Source: Actinocrinis sp035946395
Lineage (GTDB): Bacteria > Actinomycetota > Actinomycetes > Streptomycetales > Catenulisporaceae
Direction: 5' to 3'
Assembly (NCBI RefSeq): GCF_035946395.1
Contig: NZ_DASYZI010000027.1
Location: 1-34,951, forward strand
DNA length: 34,951 bases
Shown: positions 23,059 to 31,002 of the stretch, in pieces
Position numbering within the stretch: the first letter of the stretch is position 1
Layout of the letters: every line of letters starts with the position of its first letter
The notes under the pieces: model-generated
Told to the model about the DNA's origin: nothing
Databases searched by the model: none
What the model saw: the letters and a program-made list of their open reading frames with translations, nothing else
Made by a program: the position numbers and the translations under genes

Positions 23059-23874
23059 ATGGACAGAGACCGGGGGCCGTGGCAGCACGAGCGACAGGCG
23101 TGGTTCCGGCTGGAAGGCTGGTACCGGTACACGCCGCCGCCGGAGCCGGAAGAACTCAGTGACGGGGACCGCGCGTTGCAGGCGCTGGAGGACAGCGGCC
23201 TGGTGCGGCGCATGCTCGACCAGGTCGAGTTCGAGGCCGTGCGGACCGCGCGCAGGGAAGGCAGGTCGTGGGCCGAGATCGCCGTCAGGCTCGGTGTGAC
23301 GCGGCAGTCGGCGTGGGAGCGTTGGCGCGACATCGACGAGTCCGCAAGCACGCAGCCGGGCGCCGAAGCCGGACGCAACGTTCATCAGGGACTTTACCCG
23401 GGCGACGCCGCGGCGGCGGCACGGAAAGCGGCCGAGGAAACGGTCAGGAGCAGGACGGCGCAGGGCGGTTCCGCCCCCGAGACGCCGGGCATCGATCGCC
23501 GCTCCGCACGAGCGTGGCGCAACCGCTCGACCGTGGTGGTGCCCAACGTCGTCGGCATGCCCGCCGACCGAGCGCGCAAGGTGCTGGAAGACAAGCACCT
23601 CGCCGTGACGGGCTCCGACCCGGACGGCCCGCCGCTGGGCGAACTGTCCTGGACGGACGGCGTAGTGACGGACCAGAGCCCCGAGTCCGGCGCGAAGGTG
23701 CCGCCGGGCTCGGTGGTACGGCTGTGGATCGAATCCGGCGGCGGTGGCGGATCGGGTGTGCGCGAGCCACGCCGGCCGCTGCCGGACCCGATGTCGGGCC
23801 GCCAGATGCGAGACGAGACCACCGGCGACGCGGTGAGCGGAAGCGTGCGGCGGGGCGGGCAAGGACCGGCGTGA
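23059..23874 (+). CDS. Soluble helix-turn-helix protein with a PASTA domain
   Basis: This 271-residue protein has no signal peptide or membrane helix. A Trp/Tyr/Pro-rich start (WQHERQAWFRLEGWYRYTPP) is followed by a helix-turn-helix segment (about 62-92, RREGRSWAEIAVRLGVTRQSAWERW) like those of sigma-factor-type or resolvase-type DNA binders. An Ala/Arg linker leads to one PASTA domain (about 158-226, VVVPNVVGMPADRARKVL...DQSPESGAKVPPGSVVRLWIE) and a disordered Gly/Arg tail. PASTA domains are normally extracellular sensors on PknB-type kinases and penicillin-binding proteins, so a cytoplasmic one on a DNA-binding protein is unusual, although similar proteins occur in actinobacteria. The start is set by the leaderless promoter. 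It may bind wall precursors or simply use the fold for protein contacts. Confidence 0.86.
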   Translation: MDRDRGPWQHERQAWFRLEGWYRYTPPPEPEELSDGDRALQALEDSGLVRRMLDQVEFEAVRTARREGRSWAEIAVRLGVTRQSAWERWRDIDESASTQPGAEAGRNVHQGLYPGDAAAAARKAAEETVRSRTAQGGSAPETPGIDRRSARAWRNRSTVVVPNVVGMPADRARKVLEDKHLAVTGSDPDGPPLGELSWTDGVVTDQSPESGAKVPPGSVVRLWIESGGGGGSGVREPRRPLPDPMSGRQMRDETTGDAVSGSVRRGGQGPA

Positions 23875-24731
23875 TGGATGAGCTGACGATCTGATCACAT
23901 GAACGCGCAGCGGAACGCACGAAGCAGCCGCGGGTAGGCGAGATGCCCAAGCATGCCTCGCCTGCCCGCGGCCTGTTCGCACGGGCAGACCCCGTCGGCA
24001 TCGCACGGATCGGGACCCGCGTGTTCGTGGTCGAAGTTCGGTCTCTGTTTTGTCGCAGCCCTGCCGCAGGCCGGCCTGGACGCGCAACCCTCGAAGTTCA
24101 GTCGGCGCACCGCGGCGCCGCCGACGGCCTATGCCGCAACACCAAACTACACAGGGAGCTGATGAAGGCTCCGGCGGGACGCGGGTACGGACCAGCGCGC
24201 CGCAGCGACAGAGCCGAAGGTCGCCGAACCCGTTCCGGCACGCACGGCGCCGACGGCGACCAGCGACCAGCGACGCTGGACGACACCACGCCGAAGCCTT
24301 CGAAGCCCCCGGCGAAACCACCGACCGAGCGCGCCACCTCGTCCCGCAGCCTGCGGGACCGATGGCCTGTCCGTCCGGGAGGCTGACGTCAAAGCGCGGT
24401 TTCGCGTCCACACGCGGCAATACGGCACGCCGGCCGGGAGCGTCGCGGAAGGTAGGCCGATGGTCCCGGCCGGTAGTCGTCGCCGTGAGACTTTCACGGT
24501 CGATACATGCCGAAACGCGGACCGACCGGCGAGGCACGTCACGCTCGCTGACGCGTCACTCATGGTGGCAGCCGGTCACGCGGTAGGCAGGGGCGTCGCC
24601 GTGGACTGCGTCCGTCCTCGAACACACCGGAGAATCAGCGTTCGCATCTCGGATGCGCCACGGTGGCTGTTACGCTTCGCGGGCCACTAGTGTTCGAGTT
24701 CGCACTCACGGTCATCGGGAACGGCACGGCG
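23875..24731. other. Gene-poor region before the STAND regulator
   Basis: About 850 bases show no confident gene; frames on both strands are Arg/Pro-rich and lack family features. The only candidate with a ribosome site is the 74-codon frame at 24162. Near the right end, TAGTGT (24688-24693) could be a -10 giving a short leader to the regulator ATG at 24732, but its -35 is poor. Confidence 0.5.
24162..24386 (+). CDS. Possible small basic Pro-rich protein
   Basis: An ATG with GGGAG four to five bases upstream opens a 74-residue frame rich in Arg, Pro, Thr and Lys (TTPKPSKPPAKPPTER). Third-position G/C bias is weak, no domain is visible and no neighbour argues for it. It may be chance. Confidence 0.18.
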   Translation: MKAPAGRGYGPARRSDRAEGRRTRSGTHGADGDQRPATLDDTTPKPSKPPAKPPTERATSSRSLRDRWPVRPGG

Positions 24732-27284
24732 ATGGAACCTGGCACGCGGCGGCCGTGCCCGGAGCCGCCCGACCCGCTCTATCCGGCCGCGGCGACGGTA
24801 CGGACGCTGGAGGATCTCGCCGCACTGCTGCGGGATCTGCGGCGCCGGCACGCGCGCAGCCGCCGGGACAGCACGCTGACATACCGGGAGCTGGCCGTGC
24901 GGACCGGATGGTCCCAGACGGCGATCGCCGAGTACTTCACCGCGCGCACCCTGCCGCCGACGGATCGCCTCGACGCCCTGCTCGAAGTGCTGTGCGCGAC
25001 GCCCGCTGAGCGGCGGGCCCTGGCAACCGCCCGCGACCGGGTGGAGGAGACCAACCGGCGGGCCAAGCGCCGCCCGATCACCCGCTCGGTGTCAGTCGCT
25101 CCCGCCTCCGCATCTGCCCCGACGTCAGCTTCCGTATCCGCCGCTACCGCTGTCGACGCGCCATCGGCGGCGCTCGCGGCGCAGCCGTGTGCGGTGCCGC
25201 GGCAACTGCCGGCCGCGCCACGCTTGTTCACCGGCCGCACCCGCGAGTTGACCCGGCTGGACACGGCGCTTGACGAGCAGGCAGAGGCCGGGGGCACGCT
25301 GGTGATCTCGGTCATCGGCGGGATGGGCGGCGTCGGCAAGACCTGGCTCGCCCTGCACTGGGCGCATCGGCACCTTGATCGGTTCCCGGACGGTCAGCTG
25401 TACGTCGACCTGCGTGGATTCGACCCCACCGGCCGGCCCCTGGCACCGGCCACCGTGGTACGCGGCTTCCTTGAGGCGCTCGACGTGGCACCCACCGCAA
25501 TCCCGACCGGCCAGGAAGCCCAGGCGGCGCTGTACCGCAGCCTGGCGGCCGACCGGCGGATGCTGATCGTGCTCGACAACGCGCAGGACACCGCGCAGGT
25601 CGTGCCGCTGCTGCCAGGCGGCGCGACGTGCACGGTACTGATCACCAGCCGCCGACAGCTCAGTGGGCTGATCGCCACGCACGGCGCGCACGCGCTGGCG
25701 CTGGACGTGCTGCCCGGGGACGAGGCCCGTCAGCTGCTCGCGCGCCACCTCGGCCGCACGCGGCTGAACGCCGAACCCGTCGCGGCGGCGACCCTGCTCG
25801 GCTGCTGCGCGGGACTTCCGCTGGCACTGAGCGTCGCCGCCGCGCGCGTCACCGCGCACCCGCACCTGTCGCTGACCTCGCTCGCCACCGAACTGCACGA
25901 TGACGCCCACCGGCTCGACGCGCTCAACGCCGGCGAGCCGCAGGCCGACCTGCGCGCCGTGCTTTCCTGGTCCAGCCACGCCCTCTCCCCCGACGCCGCC
26001 CGCGCGTTCGCGCTGCTGGGGATCGCCCCCGGCCCGGACATCGAGCCCTCCGCCGCCGCCAGCCTGCTCGCCCGCTCCCCCGCGGCGACCCGCGCCGCGC
26101 TGCGCGAGCTGGACCACGCCCATCTGATCCAGCGGCACTGCGCAGAGCGCTACCGCATGCACGACCTGCTCAGGCTGCACGCCGCCGAACAGGCCCGCGA
26201 CCACCTCACCCCGGCCGAACAGCAGGCGGCGCTGCGCCGTCTGGTCGACTTCTACGCGCACACCTCCTGCGCAGGAGCCAGGCTGCTCGCACCGCACCAC
26301 CCCGCACCCCCGATCGGGGAACCCGTCCCCGGCTGCGTCGCGCACCCGCTGCCTGATCAGGCCTCGACGATGGCCTGGTTCGACGCCGAGCACGACAACC
26401 TGCTGGCCGCCCAGCAGCTCGCCCGCCGCCGGCTGTGGGACGCAGAGGTCTGCCACCTGGCCTGGGCACTGGATCCGTACCACCGCCGGCGCGGGCACCT
26501 CGACGACCAGGCCACCGCGTGGCGGCTCGCCGTGTCCTGCGCCCGGCGGCTGCGCGACCCGGCGGTGCGCATCCAGGCCCACCAGATGCTCGGCGACGCC
26601 CGCTCCCAGCTCGGCAGGACCGCGGACGCCCTGCACCACCTGCGCCACGCCTTGGCGCTGGCCGAGCGCACCGGCGACATCGTCCGCCAGGCCGAGATCC
26701 ACCACAGCCTCGGCGGCATGTGGGAGCGGCACGGCGACGACCGACGCGCGCTGGAACACGCGCACCGCGCGCTGCTGATCTTCCGGGGCCTCGACGACAC
26801 GTTCTTCTACAGCCGGGCCCGCGCGCTCAACGCGGTCGGCTGGCTGCAAACCCGGCTCGGCGCCTACTGCGAGGCCCGCGCCAACTGTGAAGCAGCCCTC
26901 GAACTACTACGCCAGTACCCGTCCGGCAATCGGCAGGTCGGCGAGTCCAGCACCCTCGACAGCCTCGGCTACATCGCCTATCGCCTCGGCGAGTACGACA
27001 AGGCCCTGGACTACTACGGTCAGGCCCTGGCGATCTGCCGCGCCCAGGGCCACTCCTTCCTCCAAGCCGACGTCCTGCACCGCACCGGCGAGATCAGACT
27101 CGCCCAACACCGCCACGACGGCGCCCGCGAAGCCTGGGAGCAGGCGCTTGAGCTCTACGCGGCCCAACACCGCTTCGCAGACGCCGAACACGTCCGGCAA
27201 CAGCTGGACGCCCTCGACAACAGAACGCTGACGCTTCACGTCGCGTCGTCGTCCGTGAACTGGCCGGCCGTCTCCGACGCTTGA
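24732..27284 (+). CDS. STAND regulator: HTH, NB-ARC ATPase and TPR repeats
   Basis: This 850-residue AfsR/SARP-related signal-transduction ATPase has an XRE-like helix-turn-helix domain at about 27-100 (LTYRELAVRTGWSQTAIAEYFTARTLPP) and an Ala/Ser/Pro linker to about 165. The NB-ARC domain follows. It has P-loop GGMGGVGKT (196-204), Walker B MLIVLDN (about 277-283), the VLITSRRQL sensor strand, GLPLAL (361-366) and MHD (476-478). TPR-like helical repeats cover about 560-810. All switch motifs are intact. Such proteins stay inactive with ADP and assemble to bind DNA when the TPR part meets an effector; targets are unknown. I chose ATG 24732 over an in-frame GTG at 24663, because the extra residues look unlike coding sequence and a -10-like TAGTGT lies between. 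The SMP-30 gene starts 31 bases downstream. Confidence 0.92.
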   Translation: MEPGTRRPCPEPPDPLYPAAATVRTLEDLAALLRDLRRRHARSRRDSTLTYRELAVRTGWSQTAIAEYFTARTLPPTDRLDALLEVLCATPAERRALATARDRVEETNRRAKRRPITRSVSVAPASASAPTSASVSAATAVDAPSAALAAQPCAVPRQLPAAPRLFTGRTRELTRLDTALDEQAEAGGTLVISVIGGMGGVGKTWLALHWAHRHLDRFPDGQLYVDLRGFDPTGRPLAPATVVRGFLEALDVAPTAIPTGQEAQAALYRSLAADRRMLIVLDNAQDTAQVVPLLPGGATCTVLITSRRQLSGLIATHGAHALALDVLPGDEARQLLARHLGRTRLNAEPVAAATLLGCCAGLPLALSVAAARVTAHPHLSLTSLATELHDDAHRLDALNAGEPQADLRAVLSWSSHALSPDAARAFALLGIAPGPDIEPSAAASLLARSPAATRAALRELDHAHLIQRHCAERYRMHDLLRLHAAEQARDHLTPAEQQAALRRLVDFYAHTSCAGARLLAPHHPAPPIGEPVPGCVAHPLPDQASTMAWFDAEHDNLLAAQQLARRRLWDAEVCHLAWALDPYHRRRGHLDDQATAWRLAVSCARRLRDPAVRIQAHQMLGDARSQLGRTADALHHLRHALALAERTGDIVRQAEIHHSLGGMWERHGDDRRALEHAHRALLIFRGLDDTFFYSRARALNAVGWLQTRLGAYCEARANCEAALELLRQYPSGNRQVGESSTLDSLGYIAYRLGEYDKALDYYGQALAICRAQGHSFLQADVLHRTGEIRLAQHRHDGAREAWEQALELYAAQHRFADAEHVRQQLDALDNRTLTLHVASSSVNWPAVSDA

Positions 27285-27315
27285 CTCACCGGCGGGTCCC
27301 CGCCACGCTTGCGTG

Positions 27316-28284
27316 ATGCGGCGAACCGCGAAACCCCTGCTGACCGGCCTCGGCGTGCCCGAATCGCTGCGCTGGCACGACGGTGCGCTGTGGTTCAGCG
27401 ACATGGCCCGCGGCACGGTGCACCGCTGGACGCAGGCGGACGGCCTGGACACGGTGGCCCGAATCCCCGGCCGGGCGAGCGGCCTGGGCTGGCTGCCGGA
27501 CGGCCGCCTGCTGGCGGTGTCGATGGACGAACGCCGCGTCTACCGGCGCGAGCCGGACGGTTCGCTCGTCGTGCACGCCGACCTGGACGGGATCGCGTCC
27601 GGCGAGGCGAACGACATGCTGGTGGACCGTGCGGGCCGCGCCTACGTGGGTAACTTCGGCTTCGACTATCACGCGTTCGTCAGGGCCCATCCGAACGTGC
27701 AGCTGTACGCCCCGCCCGGTCCCCCGACCGCGCGGGTGGCGTGTTTCGCCGCGGACGGCGCGCTGCTGGGCGTGAGCGAGCCGCTGCTGTTCCCCAACGG
27801 ATGCGTCATCACGGCCGACGGAGACTTCGTCGTCGCCGAAACGCTCGGCCTGCGGCTGACGGCGCTGAGCCTCGACAAGGCCGGAGCGCCGGGCGAAGCA
27901 CGTCCCTGGGCGTCGCTGGTCGCGCCGGTGCTGTGGCGCCTGCTCAACCATCCCGGTCTGGCCGGCCGCATCACCCGGCGGTTCGCCGTTCTGCTTGAGC
28001 GCCCGGCGATCGCTCAGCGGTCGACCACACCGATCGCCCCTGACGGCATCGCATTGGCGCCGGGCGAACGCACGATCTGGGTGGCGGATGCGCTGCACCC
28101 CCAGTGCGTGCACGTCGCACGCGGCGGGAAGATCATCGAACGCGTACACACCAGCCAGCGCGCTTACAGTTGCGTGATCGGCGGCGCGGACGGCGACATC
28201 CTGTTCGCCGCGACCGGGCCCTCCCCTGACCCGCAGGTCGCCGGGAAGCTCGACAGCGGCTGTATCGAGATGGCGCGGCTTTGA
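27316..28284 (+). CDS. SMP-30/gluconolactonase-like hydrolase
   Basis: This 322-residue six-bladed beta-propeller of the SMP-30/regucalcin family hydrolyses lactones or related esters with one divalent metal. The metal/active-site residues align: Glu16 in VPESLRW, Asn99 in GEANDML, Asn161 in FPNGCVI and Asp243 in APDGIALAP. A helical insert at about 205-232 (WRLLNHPGLAGRITRRFAVLLERP) interrupts the propeller and is typical of a subgroup related to strictosidine synthase-like proteins. No signal peptide is present. Start is ATG 27316 (GTG 27313 is possible), with a GGCGGG-TC-CCCGCC dyad just upstream at 27290-27303 instead of a clear ribosome site. It may be co-transcribed with the STAND regulator. 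The substrate is unknown. Confidence 0.88.
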   Translation: MRRTAKPLLTGLGVPESLRWHDGALWFSDMARGTVHRWTQADGLDTVARIPGRASGLGWLPDGRLLAVSMDERRVYRREPDGSLVVHADLDGIASGEANDMLVDRAGRAYVGNFGFDYHAFVRAHPNVQLYAPPGPPTARVACFAADGALLGVSEPLLFPNGCVITADGDFVVAETLGLRLTALSLDKAGAPGEARPWASLVAPVLWRLLNHPGLAGRITRRFAVLLERPAIAQRSTTPIAPDGIALAPGERTIWVADALHPQCVHVARGGKIIERVHTSQRAYSCVIGGADGDILFAATGPSPDPQVAGKLDSGCIEMARL

Positions 28285-28642
28285 CGCGACGTGGCGGTGT
28301 GCCACCTCGCAGGCCACGAGGCGACACGCGTCGCAATCGAGCCGTCATCAGGTTCTTCAACACTGCGTGCTCCTCGTTCGCTCTCGCGTCTCGCGGGCTT
28401 CACCACCGATGACGGAGCGCGCCGAGGAAACGTGACCGCGCCCTCCCGGACCCCGCCGCGCACCGTGACCGTAGTCCTCGCGCGTGTATCGACCATCCGC
28501 CGCGGAAAGAGCCCAGTGTGAGGGCGCAGTGTGAGAGCCCTGAGTGACGCGGGTGCTAGAGTGCCGCGTCTTCGAAGCCTCAGTCGCGACGAGGTCGGCG
28601 GCGCGGCCTTCGGGCCGGCGCACGGAAGAGGAGCTGATCGGG
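28285..28642. other. Intergenic region with small hairpins
   Basis: About 360 bases hold no gene. Directly after the lactonase stop there are two small overlapping dyads, GTGGC-GGTGT-GCCAC (28291-28305) and CCTCG-CAGGCCA-CGAGG (28305-28321), which may end that transcript. TAGAGT near 28557 is a possible -10 for the next gene. Confidence 0.45.
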
Positions 28643-29218
28643 TTGGGTGGGCACCCGCTCACGCAGTTGGTCGTGGTCGTGATCGCGGGCGCCGCGGTCA
28701 GCGCTCTGTTCGGGTTGCTCAAAGCGCTGCGCCGCCCGGTCGGCTACCTGGCCTACGGCAGTCTGGTGGTGACGCTGTACGCGTACTGGCGGGTGGGTGA
28801 CAAGTACTTCTCGCAGGGCATCTGGGAGATATCAGTGGCCTGCCTGGTGGTCATGGCCTTCACCCTCAAGCACGTGCCGTTGCTGCGAACCGTGCTCGCG
28901 GTCGCGATAGCCGAGTTCGGTTCGCGGATCAACAAGACCGCGTACCCGCGCGAGGCGCTGGTCGCCCTCGGCATCGCCGGAGCCATGATCCTCATCGGAA
29001 CGTTCTGGGGAGACGACTCCCCGGTGGCCCCGACGACACCGGTGCCGCGGCCGCGAATCACCCCCCGGTCCAGAACCGCCCCCAAGTACCGCCCGCCGCA
29101 AGTATTCGATCCCTTCACCGGAAGGCCGCCGCAAACACCGCAGGCCCGCCGCGGCGCGCGGCCGACGCTCTCCGCGATCTGGCAACGGGCCCGGGGCACG
29201 ACCCGCTCAGGCCGGTGA
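28643..29218 (+). CDS. Small multi-pass membrane protein of unknown function
   Basis: This protein of about 191 residues has four likely membrane segments (about 7-26, 35-52, 65-95 and 116-132), then a Pro/Thr/Arg-rich soluble tail (VAPTTPVPRPRITPRSR...). I do not recognise a family. I chose TTG 28643 because GAGGAG lies upstream at a suitable distance; the open frame extends back to 28544, where the sequence is Arg-rich and less convincing. Its stop lies inside the first unit of the 16-bp repeat array. It converges with the kinase gene. Confidence 0.68.
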   Translation: MGGHPLTQLVVVVIAGAAVSALFGLLKALRRPVGYLAYGSLVVTLYAYWRVGDKYFSQGIWEISVACLVVMAFTLKHVPLLRTVLAVAIAEFGSRINKTAYPREALVALGIAGAMILIGTFWGDDSPVAPTTPVPRPRITPRSRTAPKYRPPQVFDPFTGRPPQTPQARRGARPTLSAIWQRARGTTRSGR

Positions 29219-29307
29219 TGTCACAGGCCGGTGACGCCACAGGCCTGTGATGTCGTAGACCGGTGATGCCACAGACCGGTGATGCCACAGACCGGTGACG
29301 TCACAGG
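29206..29307. repeat. Six 16-bp tandem repeats between convergent stop codons
   Basis: The unit is close to CACAGACCGGTGATGC. Copies start at 29206, 29222, 29238, 29254, 29270 and 29286, with a partial seventh at 29302. Two neighbouring copies (29270 and 29286) differ only at the end. Units contain the palindromes ACCGGT or AGGCCT. The array begins on the stop of the plus-strand membrane protein gene and ends on the stop of the minus-strand kinase gene, so it may form hairpins that end both transcripts. Confidence 0.85.
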
Positions 29308-30959
29308 TTCCGGTGACTGAGGACTGAGGAACTCGCGATCAACCAGCGTCCCTGCTGGAGCACGAGACCGAAGCGGGTGCGCTCCTCGATGACCGTGCCG
29401 TCCTTGTAGTAGTAGTCGATCGTCGCGTCGACCGTGGAAGGCGGGCTCGGCACGATGCCAGAGACGGCCACACGCTGGACCTGCGACCAGAAGGACTCGT
29501 AGCCGCTGCGTCCGCCGGCGTGGTTCTGCTGGTAGTCGGCGGTCATCCAGTTCCAGCCCTGATTGAGATCGCCGGGCACCAGCTTGTAGTAGTCGACGAT
29601 GGTCGATGCCAGCTGCGCCGCAAGGTTCTGCTGCGCCGGGCTGGCCGGTGCGGACGTCGCGACTTGCGTGGATGCGGCGGGGCTCACCGGGCGCGACGGC
29701 GTGAACGCCGGACGTGACGCACTCGCGCGGCTCGCATCAGTGCTCGTCATGCCCGTGCTCGATCCCGCGGCCGGAATCTTCGCATTGCCCGCCAACTGAT
29801 CAGCGAGCAACCACCCGCCGAGCGCGAGAAGCGCCGCAGCCGCCAGTGCCGCGGTAAGAGCGCGACGCGCGGAAACTGAACCGAGCCGCTGCCCGCGATC
29901 GCGTACGGGTCGCTCAGGCTTCCCGCGAACCGTGACGGCGCCATCGCCTTCGCGATCGGCAGCCGCAGCCGCAACCACAGCCGCTTCGACGCCTGCGCGC
30001 CGCGTCTGCGGCACATGTCCCCTCTTCGAACCTGACCGTGGCCGGCGGCGCAGGGTGAGCCGATGCGCAGCGGCGGACGAGTCGACAGCCACCGCCCGCA
30101 AGGCCGCGGTCACGTTCGAAGAGCCCATGTGGCCGTCGGCCTCGATCGCCTCCAGCGCACGCCGCACCTGCGGCATCGTCGGGCGGCGCGCCGGGTCCCG
30201 CTCAAGCATCCACAGCAGTACCGGTTCCAGCGGACCGGCATGCCGCGGCGGGATGAGTTCCTCGTGCACGATCCGGTACAGCAGCGCGACGCCGCTCGCG
30301 TCGTCGCCGAAGGGCGGGTGGCCCTCGACGGCCGCATAGAGCGTCGCACCCAGGGCATACACGTCGCCGCGCGAATCAGCGGGCTGGCCTTGGGCGGTCT
30401 CCGGCGGGAGGTAGGCGAGCGTTCCCAGCAGGACGCCGCTTCCTGTCACCGTGGTGTCGCCGACCGCGCGAGAGATGCCGAAGTCGGTCAGTTTGACCGA
30501 GCCGTCGTCGCCGAGCAGCACGTTGCCCGGCTTGACGTCGCGGTGCACGATGCCTGCTTCGTGAGCCGCCGTGAGCGCCCCGGCGAGTTGCGCGCCCGCG
30601 CGGGCGACCTGAGTCGCGGACAGCGGTTCCCCGTCCGCGATCAGCTGCGAAAGGCTGCGCGCGGCCAGGAACTCCATGACCAGGAACGGCCGCCCGCCGT
30701 GATCCACGATGTCGTAGATGCCGATGACGTTCGGGTGGTGCAGCCGCGCGGCGATCCGTGCCTCGCGCAACGCGCGGCGCGTGCCCTCGCCGATGTCCTG
30801 CGGGCTGAACGCGGCGTGCAGCGCGAGTTCCTTCACCGCGACCGTGCGGCCGAGCACCTCGTCGCGCGCCCGCCACACCACGCCCATCCCACCGCTGCCG
30901 ATTTTGCCGACGAGCCGGTAGCGTCCTGCGATCAGGTTGGTCTCAGCCTTCTCCTCCAC
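29301..30959 (-). CDS. PknB-type transmembrane Ser/Thr protein kinase
   Basis: This 552-residue kinase has a cytoplasmic catalytic domain (about 13-270) with all key residues: glycine loop GSGGMG (21-26), Lys43 in VAVKE, Glu66 in the C-helix, HRDVKPGN (Asp141), DFG (159-161) and the APE-equivalent PPE. A basic juxtamembrane region (about 280-365), one membrane helix (about 366-388) and a Ser/Thr/Pro linker lead to an external domain (about 440-552, IVDYYKLVPGDLNQGW...DGTVIEERTRFGLVLQQGRWLI). That external domain looks NTF2/SnoaL-like rather than PASTA. Start is GTG 30959. It lies 43 bases downstream of the large secreted propeller/lectin gene on the same strand, so the two are probably one operon, and the external domain may sense something that protein binds. 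Confidence 0.95.
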   Translation of the reverse strand: MEEKAETNLIAGRYRLVGKIGSGGMGVVWRARDEVLGRTVAVKELALHAAFSPQDIGEGTRRALREARIAARLHHPNVIGIYDIVDHGGRPFLVMEFLAARSLSQLIADGEPLSATQVARAGAQLAGALTAAHEAGIVHRDVKPGNVLLGDDGSVKLTDFGISRAVGDTTVTGSGVLLGTLAYLPPETAQGQPADSRGDVYALGATLYAAVEGHPPFGDDASGVALLYRIVHEELIPPRHAGPLEPVLLWMLERDPARRPTMPQVRRALEAIEADGHMGSSNVTAALRAVAVDSSAAAHRLTLRRRPRSGSKRGHVPQTRRAGVEAAVVAAAAADREGDGAVTVRGKPERPVRDRGQRLGSVSARRALTAALAAAALLALGGWLLADQLAGNAKIPAAGSSTGMTSTDASRASASRPAFTPSRPVSPAASTQVATSAPASPAQQNLAAQLASTIVDYYKLVPGDLNQGWNWMTADYQQNHAGGRSGYESFWSQVQRVAVSGIVPSPPSTVDATIDYYYKDGTVIEERTRFGLVLQQGRWLIASSSVLSHRNL

Positions 30960-31002
30960 GCGATCGCTTACCCGTGACCGGCGGTCAAGAAACGGCGGCG
31001 CA

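Noticed and set aside
23041..24537. Long minus-strand frame opposite the HTH-PASTA gene and the gap after it
   Set aside because: Composition is Arg/Cys/Ser-rich and no domain or ribosome site is visible; the HTH-PASTA protein on the other strand is clearly real.
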